From positions 1-23,838 of the forward strand of contig DVJK01000218.1 of the NCBI GenBank assembly GCA_018716795.1: a stretch of DNA of 23,838 nucleotides, read 5' to 3'. The notes beneath the pieces are model-generated. The model was given only the letters and a program-made list of their open reading frames with translations, had not been told where the DNA came from and did no database searches. The DNA comes from Candidatus Scatomorpha merdipullorum (lineage in GTDB: Bacteria; Bacillota; Clostridia; Oscillospirales; Oscillospiraceae). The translations under genes were made by a program, and so were the position numbers. Shown one piece after another: positions 13,410 to 20,560 of this stretch. Within the stretch, counting starts at the first letter, position 1, and each line of letters starts with the position of its first letter.

Positions 13410-14713
13410 ACTGCCCTGCCTCTCAGAACGCCCTCCGCGGCGGAAAGCACCTCTATGTCGACGATGTCGCCGGGCGAGACCTCGCCCTCAAAGACCACCG
13501 CGCCGTCTATGCCGGGAGAATCGAAGTACGCGCGGCCATAGGGCTCGCCGCTGTCCATGTCGTAGCCGTCGCAGATGGCGGGTATGACCCTGCCCACGAG
13601 GGAGGCCTCCCACTCGTCCATGACGCCGGATTGCAGCTCCTGAATTTTCTCGGCGCGCTCGCGGGCCGTCTCGTTGTCCGCAAACTCCATTTTCGCCGCG
13701 GGCGTGCCCTCCTCGGGCGAGAAGGGGAAGACGCCGGCGCGCTCTATCTTCGCCTCTCGCAGGAACTCGCAGAGCTCCTCAAATTCCGCCCCGCCCTCGC
13801 CGGGCAGGCCGGAGATGAGGCTGGTGCGCAGCACGAGGCCGGGGATGCGTTCGCGCAGCTTTTTGAAGAGGGCGCGTATCTCGCCGCCGGTGTCGCGGCG
13901 GTTCATGAGCTTCAGTATGCGGTCGTTGATGTGCTGAATCGGGATGTCGAGGTATTTGACTATCTTGGGCTCCTCCGCGATGACCTCGATGAGCTCGTCC
14001 GTGAGCTCGTGCGGATAGAGGTAGTGGAGACGTATCCAGTCGACGCCGTCTATCTTTACGAGCTCGCGCAGCAGCCGCGCGAGGCTCCAGCCGGGGATGT
14101 CCTTCCCGTAGCGCGTGAGGTCCTGGGCCACGAGGATAAGCTCGCGGTACCCGTAGGAGGCGAGCCTTTCGGCCTCCTCGAGTATCTTCTCCGGCGCGCG
14201 GGAGCGGAAGCGGCCGCGGATGCTGGGTATGACGCAGTAGGAGCAGCGGTTGTCGCAGCCCTCGGCTATCAGCAGGTAGGCCCAGGCGGGGCCGGTGCTT
14301 ATTATGCGCGGACACTCGGCGACGGGCGCGGAATTGTCGCCCATGACGACGGGCCTCTCGCCGCGCTGCACGCGCTCGAGCACCTCCGCAATCTCCTCGC
14401 AGGAGCCCACGCCCACGACGGCGTCGGCCTCTGGGATTTCCTCGAGAACCTGCTCCCCGAAGAGCTGGGAGAGGCAGCCCGCGACGACAAGGTGCCTGAG
14501 CGCGCCGGTCTTCTTGAACTCGGCGGCCTCGAGCACGGTGTTTATCGCCTCCTGCTTGGCGTCCTCTATGAACGCGCAGGTGTTGACGACGATGGCCTCG
14601 GCCTCGTCCATATCGGTTGTGATTTCGTGCCCGGCCTCCCGCAGGAGGAAGAGCATCTGCTCGGCGGAGACCTGGTTCTTCGGGCAGCCGAGGGATATCA
14701 TTCCGACCTTCAT
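13406..14713 (-). CDS. rimO: Ribosomal protein S12 methylthiotransferase
   Basis: A 435-aa radical-SAM enzyme that methylthiolates Asp of ribosomal protein S12. The N-terminal UPF0004 domain carries the three cysteines of the auxiliary cluster (Cys10 in SLGCPKN, Cys46 in NTCAFI, Cys80). The SAM cluster motif CxxxCxxC is at 153-160 (EGCDNRCSYCVIP). A TRAM domain closes the C-terminus (about 370-435, ending near GVLRGRAV). MKVGMISLGCPKNQVSAE is typical of RimO rather than MiaB or MtaB. It starts directly after the recX stop with no gap and overlaps pgsA by 4 nt. Confidence 0.95.
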   Translation of the reverse strand: MKVGMISLGCPKNQVSAEQMLFLLREAGHEITTDMDEAEAIVVNTCAFIEDAKQEAINTVLEAAEFKKTGALRHLVVAGCLSQLFGEQVLEEIPEADAVVGVGSCEEIAEVLERVQRGERPVVMGDNSAPVAECPRIISTGPAWAYLLIAEGCDNRCSYCVIPSIRGRFRSRAPEKILEEAERLASYGYRELILVAQDLTRYGKDIPGWSLARLLRELVKIDGVDWIRLHYLYPHELTDELIEVIAEEPKIVKYLDIPIQHINDRILKLMNRRDTGGEIRALFKKLRERIPGLVLRTSLISGLPGEGGAEFEELCEFLREAKIERAGVFPFSPEEGTPAAKMEFADNETARERAEKIQELQSGVMDEWEASLVGRVIPAICDGYDMDSGEPYGRAYFDSPGIDGAVVFEGEVSPGDIVDIEVLSAAEGVLRGRAV

Positions 14714-15199
14714 TTACGTGTTCTCCATTTCTGATAAATAGCGCTCCGCCGCGGCCCTGACGTCCTCCCAGGAGAAGCCCCGGCGCACGAGCGCGGCGGA
14801 GGCCTTCCTGACGGCGTCCTTGTCGCAGCCGCCGCGCATTTTGGCGGCGAAGAGCCTGTACGCGGCCTCCGAGTTCTCCGGAGCCGCGTCCAGCGCGGCG
14901 TCCCAGAGCTCGCGGTCGAGCCTGCGGCGGCGCAGCTCCTCGCGTATCCTGGCCTGGCCATAGCCCTTGGCGGCGTAGTGCCGCGCGACCATGGCGGCGT
15001 AATTTTCGTCGTTCACAAAGCCGTATTCAACCATGCGCGCGACGGCGGCCTCTGCGTCGGAGGGCGAGGCGCCCTTCTCGACGAGCTTCGCCGCCAGCTC
15101 CGCGGAGCCGTAATCGCGCCGCTCGAGCAGGGAGAGGGCCTTTTTGCGCGCGGCCTCGGGCGTGCCGAGGGGCTTTGCGGCCTCCTTCGGCCTTGTCAT
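14714..15199 (-). CDS. recX: RecA regulator RecX
   Basis: A 161-aa all-helical protein of the RecX family, which binds RecA filaments and limits recombination and SOS signalling. The three-helix repeats are visible: KKALSLLERRDYGSAELAAKL near the N-terminus, GFVNDENYA.MVARHYAAKGYGQARIREELRRR in the middle, and a third repeat up to RRGFSWEDVRAAAERYL. The length is normal for a short RecX. Its ATG overlaps the recA stop by 4 nt and rimO starts immediately after its TAA, so recA and its modulator are made in a coupled way. Confidence 0.93.
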   Translation of the reverse strand: MTRPKEAAKPLGTPEAARKKALSLLERRDYGSAELAAKLVEKGASPSDAEAAVARMVEYGFVNDENYAAMVARHYAAKGYGQARIREELRRRRLDRELWDAALDAAPENSEAAYRLFAAKMRGGCDKDAVRKASAALVRRGFSWEDVRAAAERYLSEMENT

Positions 15200-16302
15200 T
15201 CGCCCTCGTCAAAGTCGTCGGCGCTGATGTCGACGGCGCGCCCGGCGGCTATGGCGGCCTTGCGGGCCTGCGGGCTCATGAGCTTGTGCGCGTTTTCGCG
15301 TATCTGCGCCTCAAGCCTGTCGCAGACCTCGGGGTTCTCCTGGAGGTAGGTTTTGACGTTGTCGCGGCCCTGGAAGCGCTGCTCGCCCACGGTGAACCAC
15401 GCGCCCGCCTTGTCTATGAGCCCGAGCTTGACGGCGAGGTCGATTATCTCGCCCACCTTGCTGATGCCCTGGCCGTAGAGTATGTCGAACTCCGCCTCCT
15501 TGAAGGGAGGGGCGACCTTGTTCTTTATGACCTTGGCGCGGGTGCGGTTGCCCACCATCTCCGAGCCGCTTTTGAGCGTCTCGATACGGCGCATGTCTAT
15601 GCGGACGCTGGCGAAGTATTTGAGCGCGCGGCCGCCGGGCGTCGTCTCCGGGCTGCCGTACATGACGCCTATCTTCTCGCGCAGCTGGTTGATGAAGATG
15701 ACGATGCAGCCGGTCTTGCTGACGACGCCGGCGAGCTTCCTGAGCGCCTGGCTCATGAGCCGCGCGACGACGCCGACGCTGCTCTCGCCCATTTCGCCCT
15801 CGAGCTCGCTGCGGGGCAGCAGAGCCGCGACGGAGTCGATAACGACGACGTCCAGCGCGCCGGAGCGCACAAGCTGCTCGGTTATCTCGAGCGCCTGCTC
15901 GCCGGTGTCCGGCTGGGAGATAAGCAGCTCGTCTATGTTGACGCCCAGCGCCCGGGCGTAGGCGGGCTCGAGCGCGTGCTCGACGTCGATGTACGCGGCC
16001 TCGCCGCCGTTTTTCTGCGCGCTGGCCACGATGTGGAGCGCGAGGGTGGTCTTGCCGCAGCTCTCGGGGCCGTATATCTCCACGATGCGTCCGCGGGGCA
16101 CGCCGCCTATGCCGAGGGCCAGGTCAAGCGAGAGCGAGCCCGTGGGGATGGCCTCCACGTTCACGGCGATGTCGTCGCCAAGGCGCATTATCGCGCCTTT
16201 GCCGAAGTTCTTCTCTATCTGCGCTATCGCGGTCTCCAGCGCCCTGCGCTTGTCGTCCGCCGGGGACGGCGAAGCCGGCGCGGCCTTTTTCTTCTCAGCC
16301 AT
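15196..16302 (-). CDS. recA: Recombinase RecA
   Basis: A 368-aa recombinase, the strand-exchange ATPase and SOS co-protease. The Walker A is GPESCGKT (78-85), with Cys82 where Ser is usual; the Walker B region is VVIDSVAAL, and the DNA-binding loops and the IFINQLREKIGVMYGSPETTPGG segment are intact. A hydrophilic Ala/Ser/Pro/Lys leader (1-18) precedes the core and an acidic tail (ISADDFDEGE) ends it, as in most RecA. GAGAGGTG lies about 8 nt before the ATG. It follows prmC by 40 AT-rich nt. I see no Firmicutes LexA box (CGAAC-N4-GTTCG) in that gap, so control may come from further upstream. Confidence 0.97.
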   Translation of the reverse strand: MAEKKKAAPASPSPADDKRRALETAIAQIEKNFGKGAIMRLGDDIAVNVEAIPTGSLSLDLALGIGGVPRGRIVEIYGPESCGKTTLALHIVASAQKNGGEAAYIDVEHALEPAYARALGVNIDELLISQPDTGEQALEITEQLVRSGALDVVVIDSVAALLPRSELEGEMGESSVGVVARLMSQALRKLAGVVSKTGCIVIFINQLREKIGVMYGSPETTPGGRALKYFASVRIDMRRIETLKSGSEMVGNRTRAKVIKNKVAPPFKEAEFDILYGQGISKVGEIIDLAVKLGLIDKAGAWFTVGEQRFQGRDNVKTYLQENPEVCDRLEAQIRENAHKLMSPQARKAAIAAGRAVDISADDFDEGE

Positions 16303-16342
16303 GGTGTAACACCTCTCGTTATATTGTGAATTTAAATTTAAA

Positions 16343-17200
16343 CTATTTTACCGCCTTCACGACGCGCTCGACGCCGCGGGTGTCGAGCACGGTTTCGGCG
16401 TTCCGGAGGCCGGCTTCGAGCATGAGGGCCCTGACCTCTGCGGCCTGTTCCTCGCCGACCTCGAACATGAGCGCGCCGCCGGGGCGCAGGGCGGAGGGCC
16501 AGTTTTTGACGATGGCCCGGTAGAAGTCGAGGCCGTCCTCGCCGCCGTCGAGCGCCCATATCGGCTCATAGTCGCGGACGGAGGCGTCCAGCGTGAGGAT
16601 GTCGAAGCTGGCGATGTACGGCGGGTTCGAGACGATGAGGTCGAAGGGGCCGGTCATGACCGGCGGGGCCTTCGTCGCGTCGCAGAGCATATAGCCCACG
16701 CGGCCGGCGAGGCCGTTGCGCGCGGCGTTGCGGCGGCTTGTCTCTATGGCCTCGGCGCTGATATCCGCGAGCAGGACGTGCGTCCCGGGCAGGGCGTCGG
16801 CTATGGCGAGGCCGATGCAGCCCGAGCCGGAGCAGAGGTCGAGCACGCGCCCGCCGCGGCGTCCGTCCTCGAGGAAGCGTATGGCCTCCTCGGCCAGCAC
16901 CTCGGTGTCCACCCGCGGGATAAGCACCTCGGGGTTCACCTCCATGGGCAGGCCGCGGAACTCCCAGACGCCGGTGATATAGGCCGCGGGCTCTCCCGCG
17001 AGGCGGCGGCGGAGCATACCGGCGGCCCTGTTTTCAACCTCGTCCGTGTCGTAAAGGCTCATGTCGCGCAAAAGCTGGGCCGTGGTCTTGCCGGAGGCGG
17101 CCGCGACAAGCAGCCGCGCCTCGAAGTTCGCCGCCTCTATGCCCTGAGCGCGCAGGGCGTTGCGCACGGAGATATAAAGTTCGCTGTATCTGCGCGGCAA
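16343..17200 (-). CDS. prmC: Peptide chain release factor N5-glutamine methyltransferase
   Basis: A 285-aa SAM-dependent methyltransferase that modifies the GGQ glutamine of release factors RF1/RF2. It has an N-terminal helical substrate-binding domain (1-80), the SAM loop DLCSGSGCIGLAIA, and the diagnostic catalytic motif NPPY in IVSNPPYIAS. I choose the TTG at 17200, preceded by GGGGGAAGAG, because it gives the usual PrmC length and start (PRRYSELYISVRNAL). The open frame extends 61 codons further upstream, but that part is translated from a hairpin-repeat cluster and is not protein-like. Its usual partner prfA is not next to it here; DUF1385 lies upstream. Confidence 0.93.
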   Translation of the reverse strand: MPRRYSELYISVRNALRAQGIEAANFEARLLVAAASGKTTAQLLRDMSLYDTDEVENRAAGMLRRRLAGEPAAYITGVWEFRGLPMEVNPEVLIPRVDTEVLAEEAIRFLEDGRRGGRVLDLCSGSGCIGLAIADALPGTHVLLADISAEAIETSRRNAARNGLAGRVGYMLCDATKAPPVMTGPFDLIVSNPPYIASFDILTLDASVRDYEPIWALDGGEDGLDFYRAIVKNWPSALRPGGALMFEVGEEQAAEVRALMLEAGLRNAETVLDTRGVERVVKAVK

Positions 17201-17222
17201 CTCTCTCTTCCCCCAAACAAGA

Positions 17223-17327
17223 CGGGCCGCCGGCCCGCGTGAAATTCGCTTCGCGCGAGTGAAATTTGCTTTGCAAGTGAAATTCGCACTTTGTGCGAGA
17301 TGAAACGCCGCTTCGCGGCATTTCACC
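17223..17327. repeat. Cluster of short GTGAAATT hairpin repeats
   Basis: Four units follow a small GC hairpin (CGGGCC GCC GGCCCG, 17223-17237). They lie at 17239-17258, 17259-17276, 17277-17298 and 17299-17327. The first three begin with GTGAAATT and the last with a variant, GATGAAA. Each continues with a small hairpin of 4-6 bp and a loop centred on TTT or TTC, for example TCGCAC TTT GTGCGA. The last unit closes with ATTTCAC, complementary to the GTGAAAT that opens the array. The cluster fills the gap between DUF1385 and prmC, and its final TTTCAC supplies the DUF1385 stop codon. It resembles REP-like elements rather than CRISPR. Confidence 0.8.
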
Positions 17328-18276
17328 AGGCGTCCTTGCCCTTCTCCTCGGGTATCACAAGCTCCATGGCCCTTATCGCGCACTCTATCATGCCGTCGTC
17401 CGGCTCGGCGGTGGTGAGGCGCTGCAGCTGCTTGCCGGGCCAGGTGACGACGCGCGAGACGATGTTCGTATCGTGCCGGCCGGCCCAGCGGTTGAGCTCG
17501 TAGGCCAGCGCGATTATAACCGGCAGCAAAAGCAGGCGCAGGGCGATGCGCAGAAGCGTGTTGTCCGCCTGGATAAGCAGTCCGGCCAGCAGGCCGAGGA
17601 TAATGACGACGAGCAGGAAGCTCGTGCCGCAGCGAGGGTGGAAGCGGCTCTGCGGACGCACGTTTTCGACCGTGAGCGGCAGGCCCTTCTCATAGCAGAA
17701 GATGGTCTTGTGCTCCGCGCCGTGGTAGGAAAAGAGGCGCTTTATCTCCTTCATCCTCGCCACGAGGCCGAGGTAGCCGAGGAAAATCGCGAGCTTGATG
17801 ACGCCCTCCACGAGGCTGCGCAGGGTATAGCGCCCCTCCAGGCCGGGTATCAGCCCGGCGATGAAGGTTGGCAGGAAGATGAAGAGCGCCAGCGCGAGCA
17901 GGACGCCGAGCACGGCGGCGGAGCCTATCACAATCTTCTCCGCCTTCTCGCTGCCCAGGCGCTTCTCAAGCCAGAGGTCGAACTTCGTCGGCTCCTCCTG
18001 CTGGTCCTCGGGCAGGAGGCTGGCCGAATAGGTCAGGGCCTTCATGCCCTTGGCGAGCGAGTCCACAAGCGTGAACACGCCGCGAACGAAGGGCCAGCCC
18101 AGCACGGGGTGCTTATCCTTGACGAAGCTGAGCTCTTCAACCTTCTCCACAATGCCGTTTTCCGTCCGGCAGACGATGGCCTGCTTCTCCGGCCCGCGCA
18201 TGAGGATGCCCTCCATGAGCGCCTGGCCGCCTATCGAGGTGCGGAAGCAAACCTGCTGATTATCTTTTTTTGCCAT
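17323..18276 (-). CDS. DUF1385 membrane protein (YqhQ-like)
   Basis: A 317-aa integral membrane protein of the DUF1385 family, known from Bacillus YqhQ and common upstream of prmC/prfA in Clostridia; its function is not established. The conserved IGGQALMEGILMRGP (about residues 15-29) and the GAEHKTIFCYEKGLPLTVENVRPQSRFHPRCGTSF segment (written in part: YHGAEHKTIFCYE) are present, with about four TM helices around 120-245. The His-Glu-His and Arg-Cys-Gly motifs are conserved in the family. It starts 12 nt after the sensor kinase stop, with AGAGGT 5 nt before the ATG, and ends inside a hairpin-repeat unit that contributes its TGA. Confidence 0.92.
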   Translation of the reverse strand: MAKKDNQQVCFRTSIGGQALMEGILMRGPEKQAIVCRTENGIVEKVEELSFVKDKHPVLGWPFVRGVFTLVDSLAKGMKALTYSASLLPEDQQEEPTKFDLWLEKRLGSEKAEKIVIGSAAVLGVLLALALFIFLPTFIAGLIPGLEGRYTLRSLVEGVIKLAIFLGYLGLVARMKEIKRLFSYHGAEHKTIFCYEKGLPLTVENVRPQSRFHPRCGTSFLLVVIILGLLAGLLIQADNTLLRIALRLLLLPVIIALAYELNRWAGRHDTNIVSRVVTWPGKQLQRLTTAEPDDGMIECAIRAMELVIPEEKGKDAW

Positions 18277-18288
18277 TGAATACCTCTG

Positions 18289-19374
18289 TCACTGAGTTTC
18301 TACCGGCAGCATGACGGTGACCAGAGCGCCGCCGGCCGGGGCGTTGTCCACCAGAAGCCTGCCGGAGTGGCGGGTGACAATCTCGTCGCAGACGGCGAGG
18401 CCTATCCCGCTGCCGCGTTCCTTGCCGCGGCCCTTGTAAAAGCGTTCCTTGACGTGCGGCAGGTCCTCGGCGGAGAAGCCGGGGCCGTGGTCGCGCACGC
18501 TTATTTTGACGTATTCGCCCTCCTGGGAGGCGGAGACCTCGATGCTCTTGCCGCCGCGGCCGTACTTGGCCGCGTTGTCGAGGATGTTCAGCACCACCTG
18601 CTTCAGGCGCCTCGGATCGCCGGTGACGAAGGGCAGGTCCTTGTCCGGGGCCTTGTACCGGAGCTCCATGCCGTCGTGGCGAAGCAGCTCGCTGTACGTG
18701 AAGCAGACCTCCTCGAGCAGCGCGGCGGCGTCGACCTGCTCGAGATTGAGCGTGAAGCGCCCGTCGCGCATGCGTGTGAACTCCAGAAGCTCCTCGACCA
18801 TGCCGGTCAGCCGGCCCGCCTCGCGGGAGATTATCTCAATCCCGCGGCGGGAGTCGTCCCGGAGCGCCTCGTCGTAGAGCAGCGTCTCGCTCCAGCCCGT
18901 GATGGCCGTGAGCGGCGTGCGCAGCTCGTGCGAGACGGAGGAGATGAACTCGTTCTGCACGCGGTCGGCCTTGCCTATCTTGACCGACATGTCGTTTATG
19001 GCGTCGGTCAGCGCGCCTATCTCGTCGTCCCGAAGCCGCTCGGCAAGCGTGCCGTAGCTGCCGTCGGCGATGTGCCGCGCCGTGTCGCCGAGGCCGAGTA
19101 TCGGGCTCGTCACCCGCTCGCGGAACCAGAGGTTGCTCAAGAGGAAGATGCCGGCGGCGAGCGCGGCGAGCAGGCAGGCCCAGAGCGCGCTTCCGAAGAG
19201 CGCGAAGAGCAGCGCGCCCGCAACGCTGAGCGCCCCGAGGCAGCTCACGAGCAGCCAAACGCCCTTGAGGCCGCGCAGCGTCTCCGGTATGCCGCCGGAG
19301 AGCGCCCGCTCAAGCGCGCCGCGAAGGCCCGGCTTCTCCGCCTGCTCCGGCGCGGGCTTGTTCTTTTCCTCCAT
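18289..19374 (-). CDS. Sensor histidine kinase with minimal extracytoplasmic loop
   Basis: A 361-aa histidine kinase. Two TM helices (about 39-60 and 62-83) are separated by almost nothing, so there is no exterior sensor domain. A HAMP-like linker (84-137) leads to the phosphotransfer helix with SSVSHELRTPL (His149). The ATPase domain shows the N box NILDNAAKYG, G1 RDHGPGFS and G2 GSGIGLAV. The topology is that of kinases that sense within the membrane or through partner proteins. I choose the ATG at 19374, which begins 2 nt after the regulator stop; a GTG at 19389 lacks a ribosome site. It is co-transcribed with the regulator upstream and DUF1385 downstream. Confidence 0.92.
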   Translation of the reverse strand: MEEKNKPAPEQAEKPGLRGALERALSGGIPETLRGLKGVWLLVSCLGALSVAGALLFALFGSALWACLLAALAAGIFLLSNLWFRERVTSPILGLGDTARHIADGSYGTLAERLRDDEIGALTDAINDMSVKIGKADRVQNEFISSVSHELRTPLTAITGWSETLLYDEALRDDSRRGIEIISREAGRLTGMVEELLEFTRMRDGRFTLNLEQVDAAALLEEVCFTYSELLRHDGMELRYKAPDKDLPFVTGDPRRLKQVVLNILDNAAKYGRGGKSIEVSASQEGEYVKISVRDHGPGFSAEDLPHVKERFYKGRGKERGSGIGLAVCDEIVTRHSGRLLVDNAPAGGALVTVMLPVETQ

Positions 19375-19376
19375 GC

Positions 19377-20072
19377 TCAGGAACCCCACTTGTAGCCGTA
19401 GCCCCAGATGGTCGTGATATACTCCGGCGAGGTGGGGTTGTCCTCAATCTTTATGCGCAGCCGGCGGATGTTGACGTCGACTATCTTGAGCTCGCCCTTA
19501 TAGTCCGCGCCCCAGACGTTTTCGAGGATGTCCTCGCGGGAGAGCGCCTTGCCGGGGTTTTCCATGAAAAGCTTCATGATGGAATACTCCGTCTGCGTGA
19601 GCTTGACGCGCTCGCCGTTCTTGTCGAGGGTGCGGTTGCGGGGATTGAGCAGGAAGGGCCCGCTCGTGAGCTCCGGCTCCTCCGGCTCCTCCGCCGCGCC
19701 CAGGCGGCGGCAGAGCGCATCCACGCGCGCAATCAGCTCCGCGGGAGAGAAGGGCTTCGTCACATAGTCGTCCGCGCCGTTCATGAGCCCGGTGACCTTG
19801 TCCATCTCCTGGCCCAGCGCGGTGAGCATGATGACGCCCATCTTTGAGCCGGAGGCGCGTATCCTCCGGCAGACCTCGAAGCCGTCTATGTCCGGCAGCA
19901 TGACGTCCAGCAGCGCCACGTCTATGTCCGGCGCGGACGCTATGGCCGCCAGCGCCTCCTCGCCCGTCGCCGCCTCGATAGGCTCATAGCCGTTGCGGCG
20001 CAGGTTTATAACGACAAAGCTGCGTATGCCGCTCTCGTCTTCCAGAACCAATATCTTCTTGATCTCGGCCAC
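19377..20072 (-). CDS. OmpR/PhoB-family response regulator
   Basis: A 231-aa regulator with a canonical receiver (acidic cluster Glu11-Asp12-Glu13, phospho-acceptor Asp56 in ALLDVMLPDIDG, Thr in MLTALG, Lys in VTKPFSP) and a C-terminal winged helix (DVNIRRLRIKIEDNP, WGYGYKW). I place the start at the GTG at 20072 (VAEIKKILVLEDE); a longer frame continues upstream into repeated, non-protein-like sequence. The ribosome site before the GTG (AAAGGGGC) is unusually close and lies at the edge of a repeat copy. It heads an eight-gene operon that includes prmC, recA, recX, rimO and pgsA, so any autoregulation would also affect DNA repair and lipid synthesis genes. Confidence 0.92.
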   Translation of the reverse strand: MAEIKKILVLEDESGIRSFVVINLRRNGYEPIEAATGEEALAAIASAPDIDVALLDVMLPDIDGFEVCRRIRASGSKMGVIMLTALGQEMDKVTGLMNGADDYVTKPFSPAELIARVDALCRRLGAAEEPEEPELTSGPFLLNPRNRTLDKNGERVKLTQTEYSIMKLFMENPGKALSREDILENVWGADYKGELKIVDVNIRRLRIKIEDNPTSPEYITTIWGYGYKWGS

Positions 20073-20082
20073 GCCCCTTTCT

Positions 20083-20405
20083 GGTGGAGAGTGCGTCCGG
20101 CGGGATGGCCGACACCGCCCGATTCTACTGATATGGCCATCTGCCGCGTTTTGCTCCCTTGACGGGCACAAAGCCCGCCTGCGGTCGCAAAGCCTTGCAG
20201 CTGGCTCATCTCAGCGAATCGTTCGGCATCGTCCACCCACCGGAAGCACTCTCTGAGTGTTTTTTTCTTTTGCTCCTTCCGGCATTGTCCACCCGCCGGA
20301 AGGGGCCTGGCGGAGAGTACGTCCGGCGGGATGGCCGGCGGAAGCGCTCTCTGAGTGTTTTTCTTTTGCTCCTTCCGGCGTTGCTTGTCTGCCGGGAGGG
20401 GCCTT
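20083..20405. repeat. Imperfect 98-nt repeats in the leader of the regulator operon
   Basis: Two near-identical copies begin at 20242 and 20340 (period 98 nt), starting GGAAGCRCTCTCTGAGTG, then a T-rich run, then CTTTTGCTCCTTCCGGC, and closing with the complementary GCCGGRAGG to form an 8-9-bp stem (for example CCTTCCGGC / GCCGGAAGG). A second element, GTCCGGCGGGATGGCCG with a GGYGGAGAGTRC lead-in, occurs at 20083 and 20309. Together they fill most of the leader of about 400 nt between the minus-strand promoter near 20480 and the regulator start. I see no transposase and no credible gene in them. Confidence 0.75.
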
Positions 20406-20475
20406 GGGTGTTTTTTGAGAAGCTGAACGGTGCTTTTTATCGCTTCGCATAGTACAAACATTGTACCATGAGGGT

Positions 20476-20484
20476 ATTATAACA
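20476..20484 (-). promoter_or_regulatory. Extended -10 promoter of the regulator-recA operon
   Basis: On the minus strand TGTTATAAT (20484-20476) is a perfect extended -10 element; no good -35 lies 17 nt upstream, as is common for this promoter type. It would start a transcript near 20469, about 400 nt before the regulator GTG, so the repeats would be transcribed as leader. Confidence 0.5.
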
Positions 20485-20525
20485 CAAGCTTTGCAAATGT
20501 GGTAGCATTAGATTGGCGGATGTAG

Positions 20526-20531
20526 TATAAT
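20526..20531 (+). promoter_or_regulatory. TATAAT box upstream of the phosphopantetheinyl transferase
   Basis: A perfect TATAAT lies 30 nt before the GTG start, with only a weak -35 (tagcat, 20503-20508). It faces away from the promoter at 20480, making the 20460-20560 region a compact divergent promoter. Confidence 0.45.
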
Positions 20532-20560
20532 TTACGGCGAAGGTGTCGGGAGGTGGAGAG

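Noticed and set aside
13391..14734. 447-codon plus-strand frame opposite rimO
   Set aside because: rimO on the other strand has every radical-SAM and TRAM landmark; this frame has none and no ribosome site.
15175..16329. 384-codon plus-strand frame opposite recA
   Set aside because: Antisense shadow of recA, with low-complexity Ala/Gly/Val composition.
17223..17327. CRISPR array at the GTGAAATT repeats
   Set aside because: Units are 18-29 nt, directly adjacent without spacers, and each is itself a hairpin; no cas genes are nearby.
17201..17383. Upstream extension of PrmC by 61 codons
   Set aside because: The extension is translated from the hairpin repeat cluster and overlaps the DUF1385 stop; the TTG at 17200 gives the normal family length.
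20006..20461. 151-codon minus-strand frame through the leader repeats, with repeated RKEQKKK peptides
   Set aside because: No ribosome site, and the repeated peptides simply mirror the 98-nt DNA repeats; it also runs into the regulator gene in the wrong frame. A repeat-derived peptide cannot be excluded entirely.
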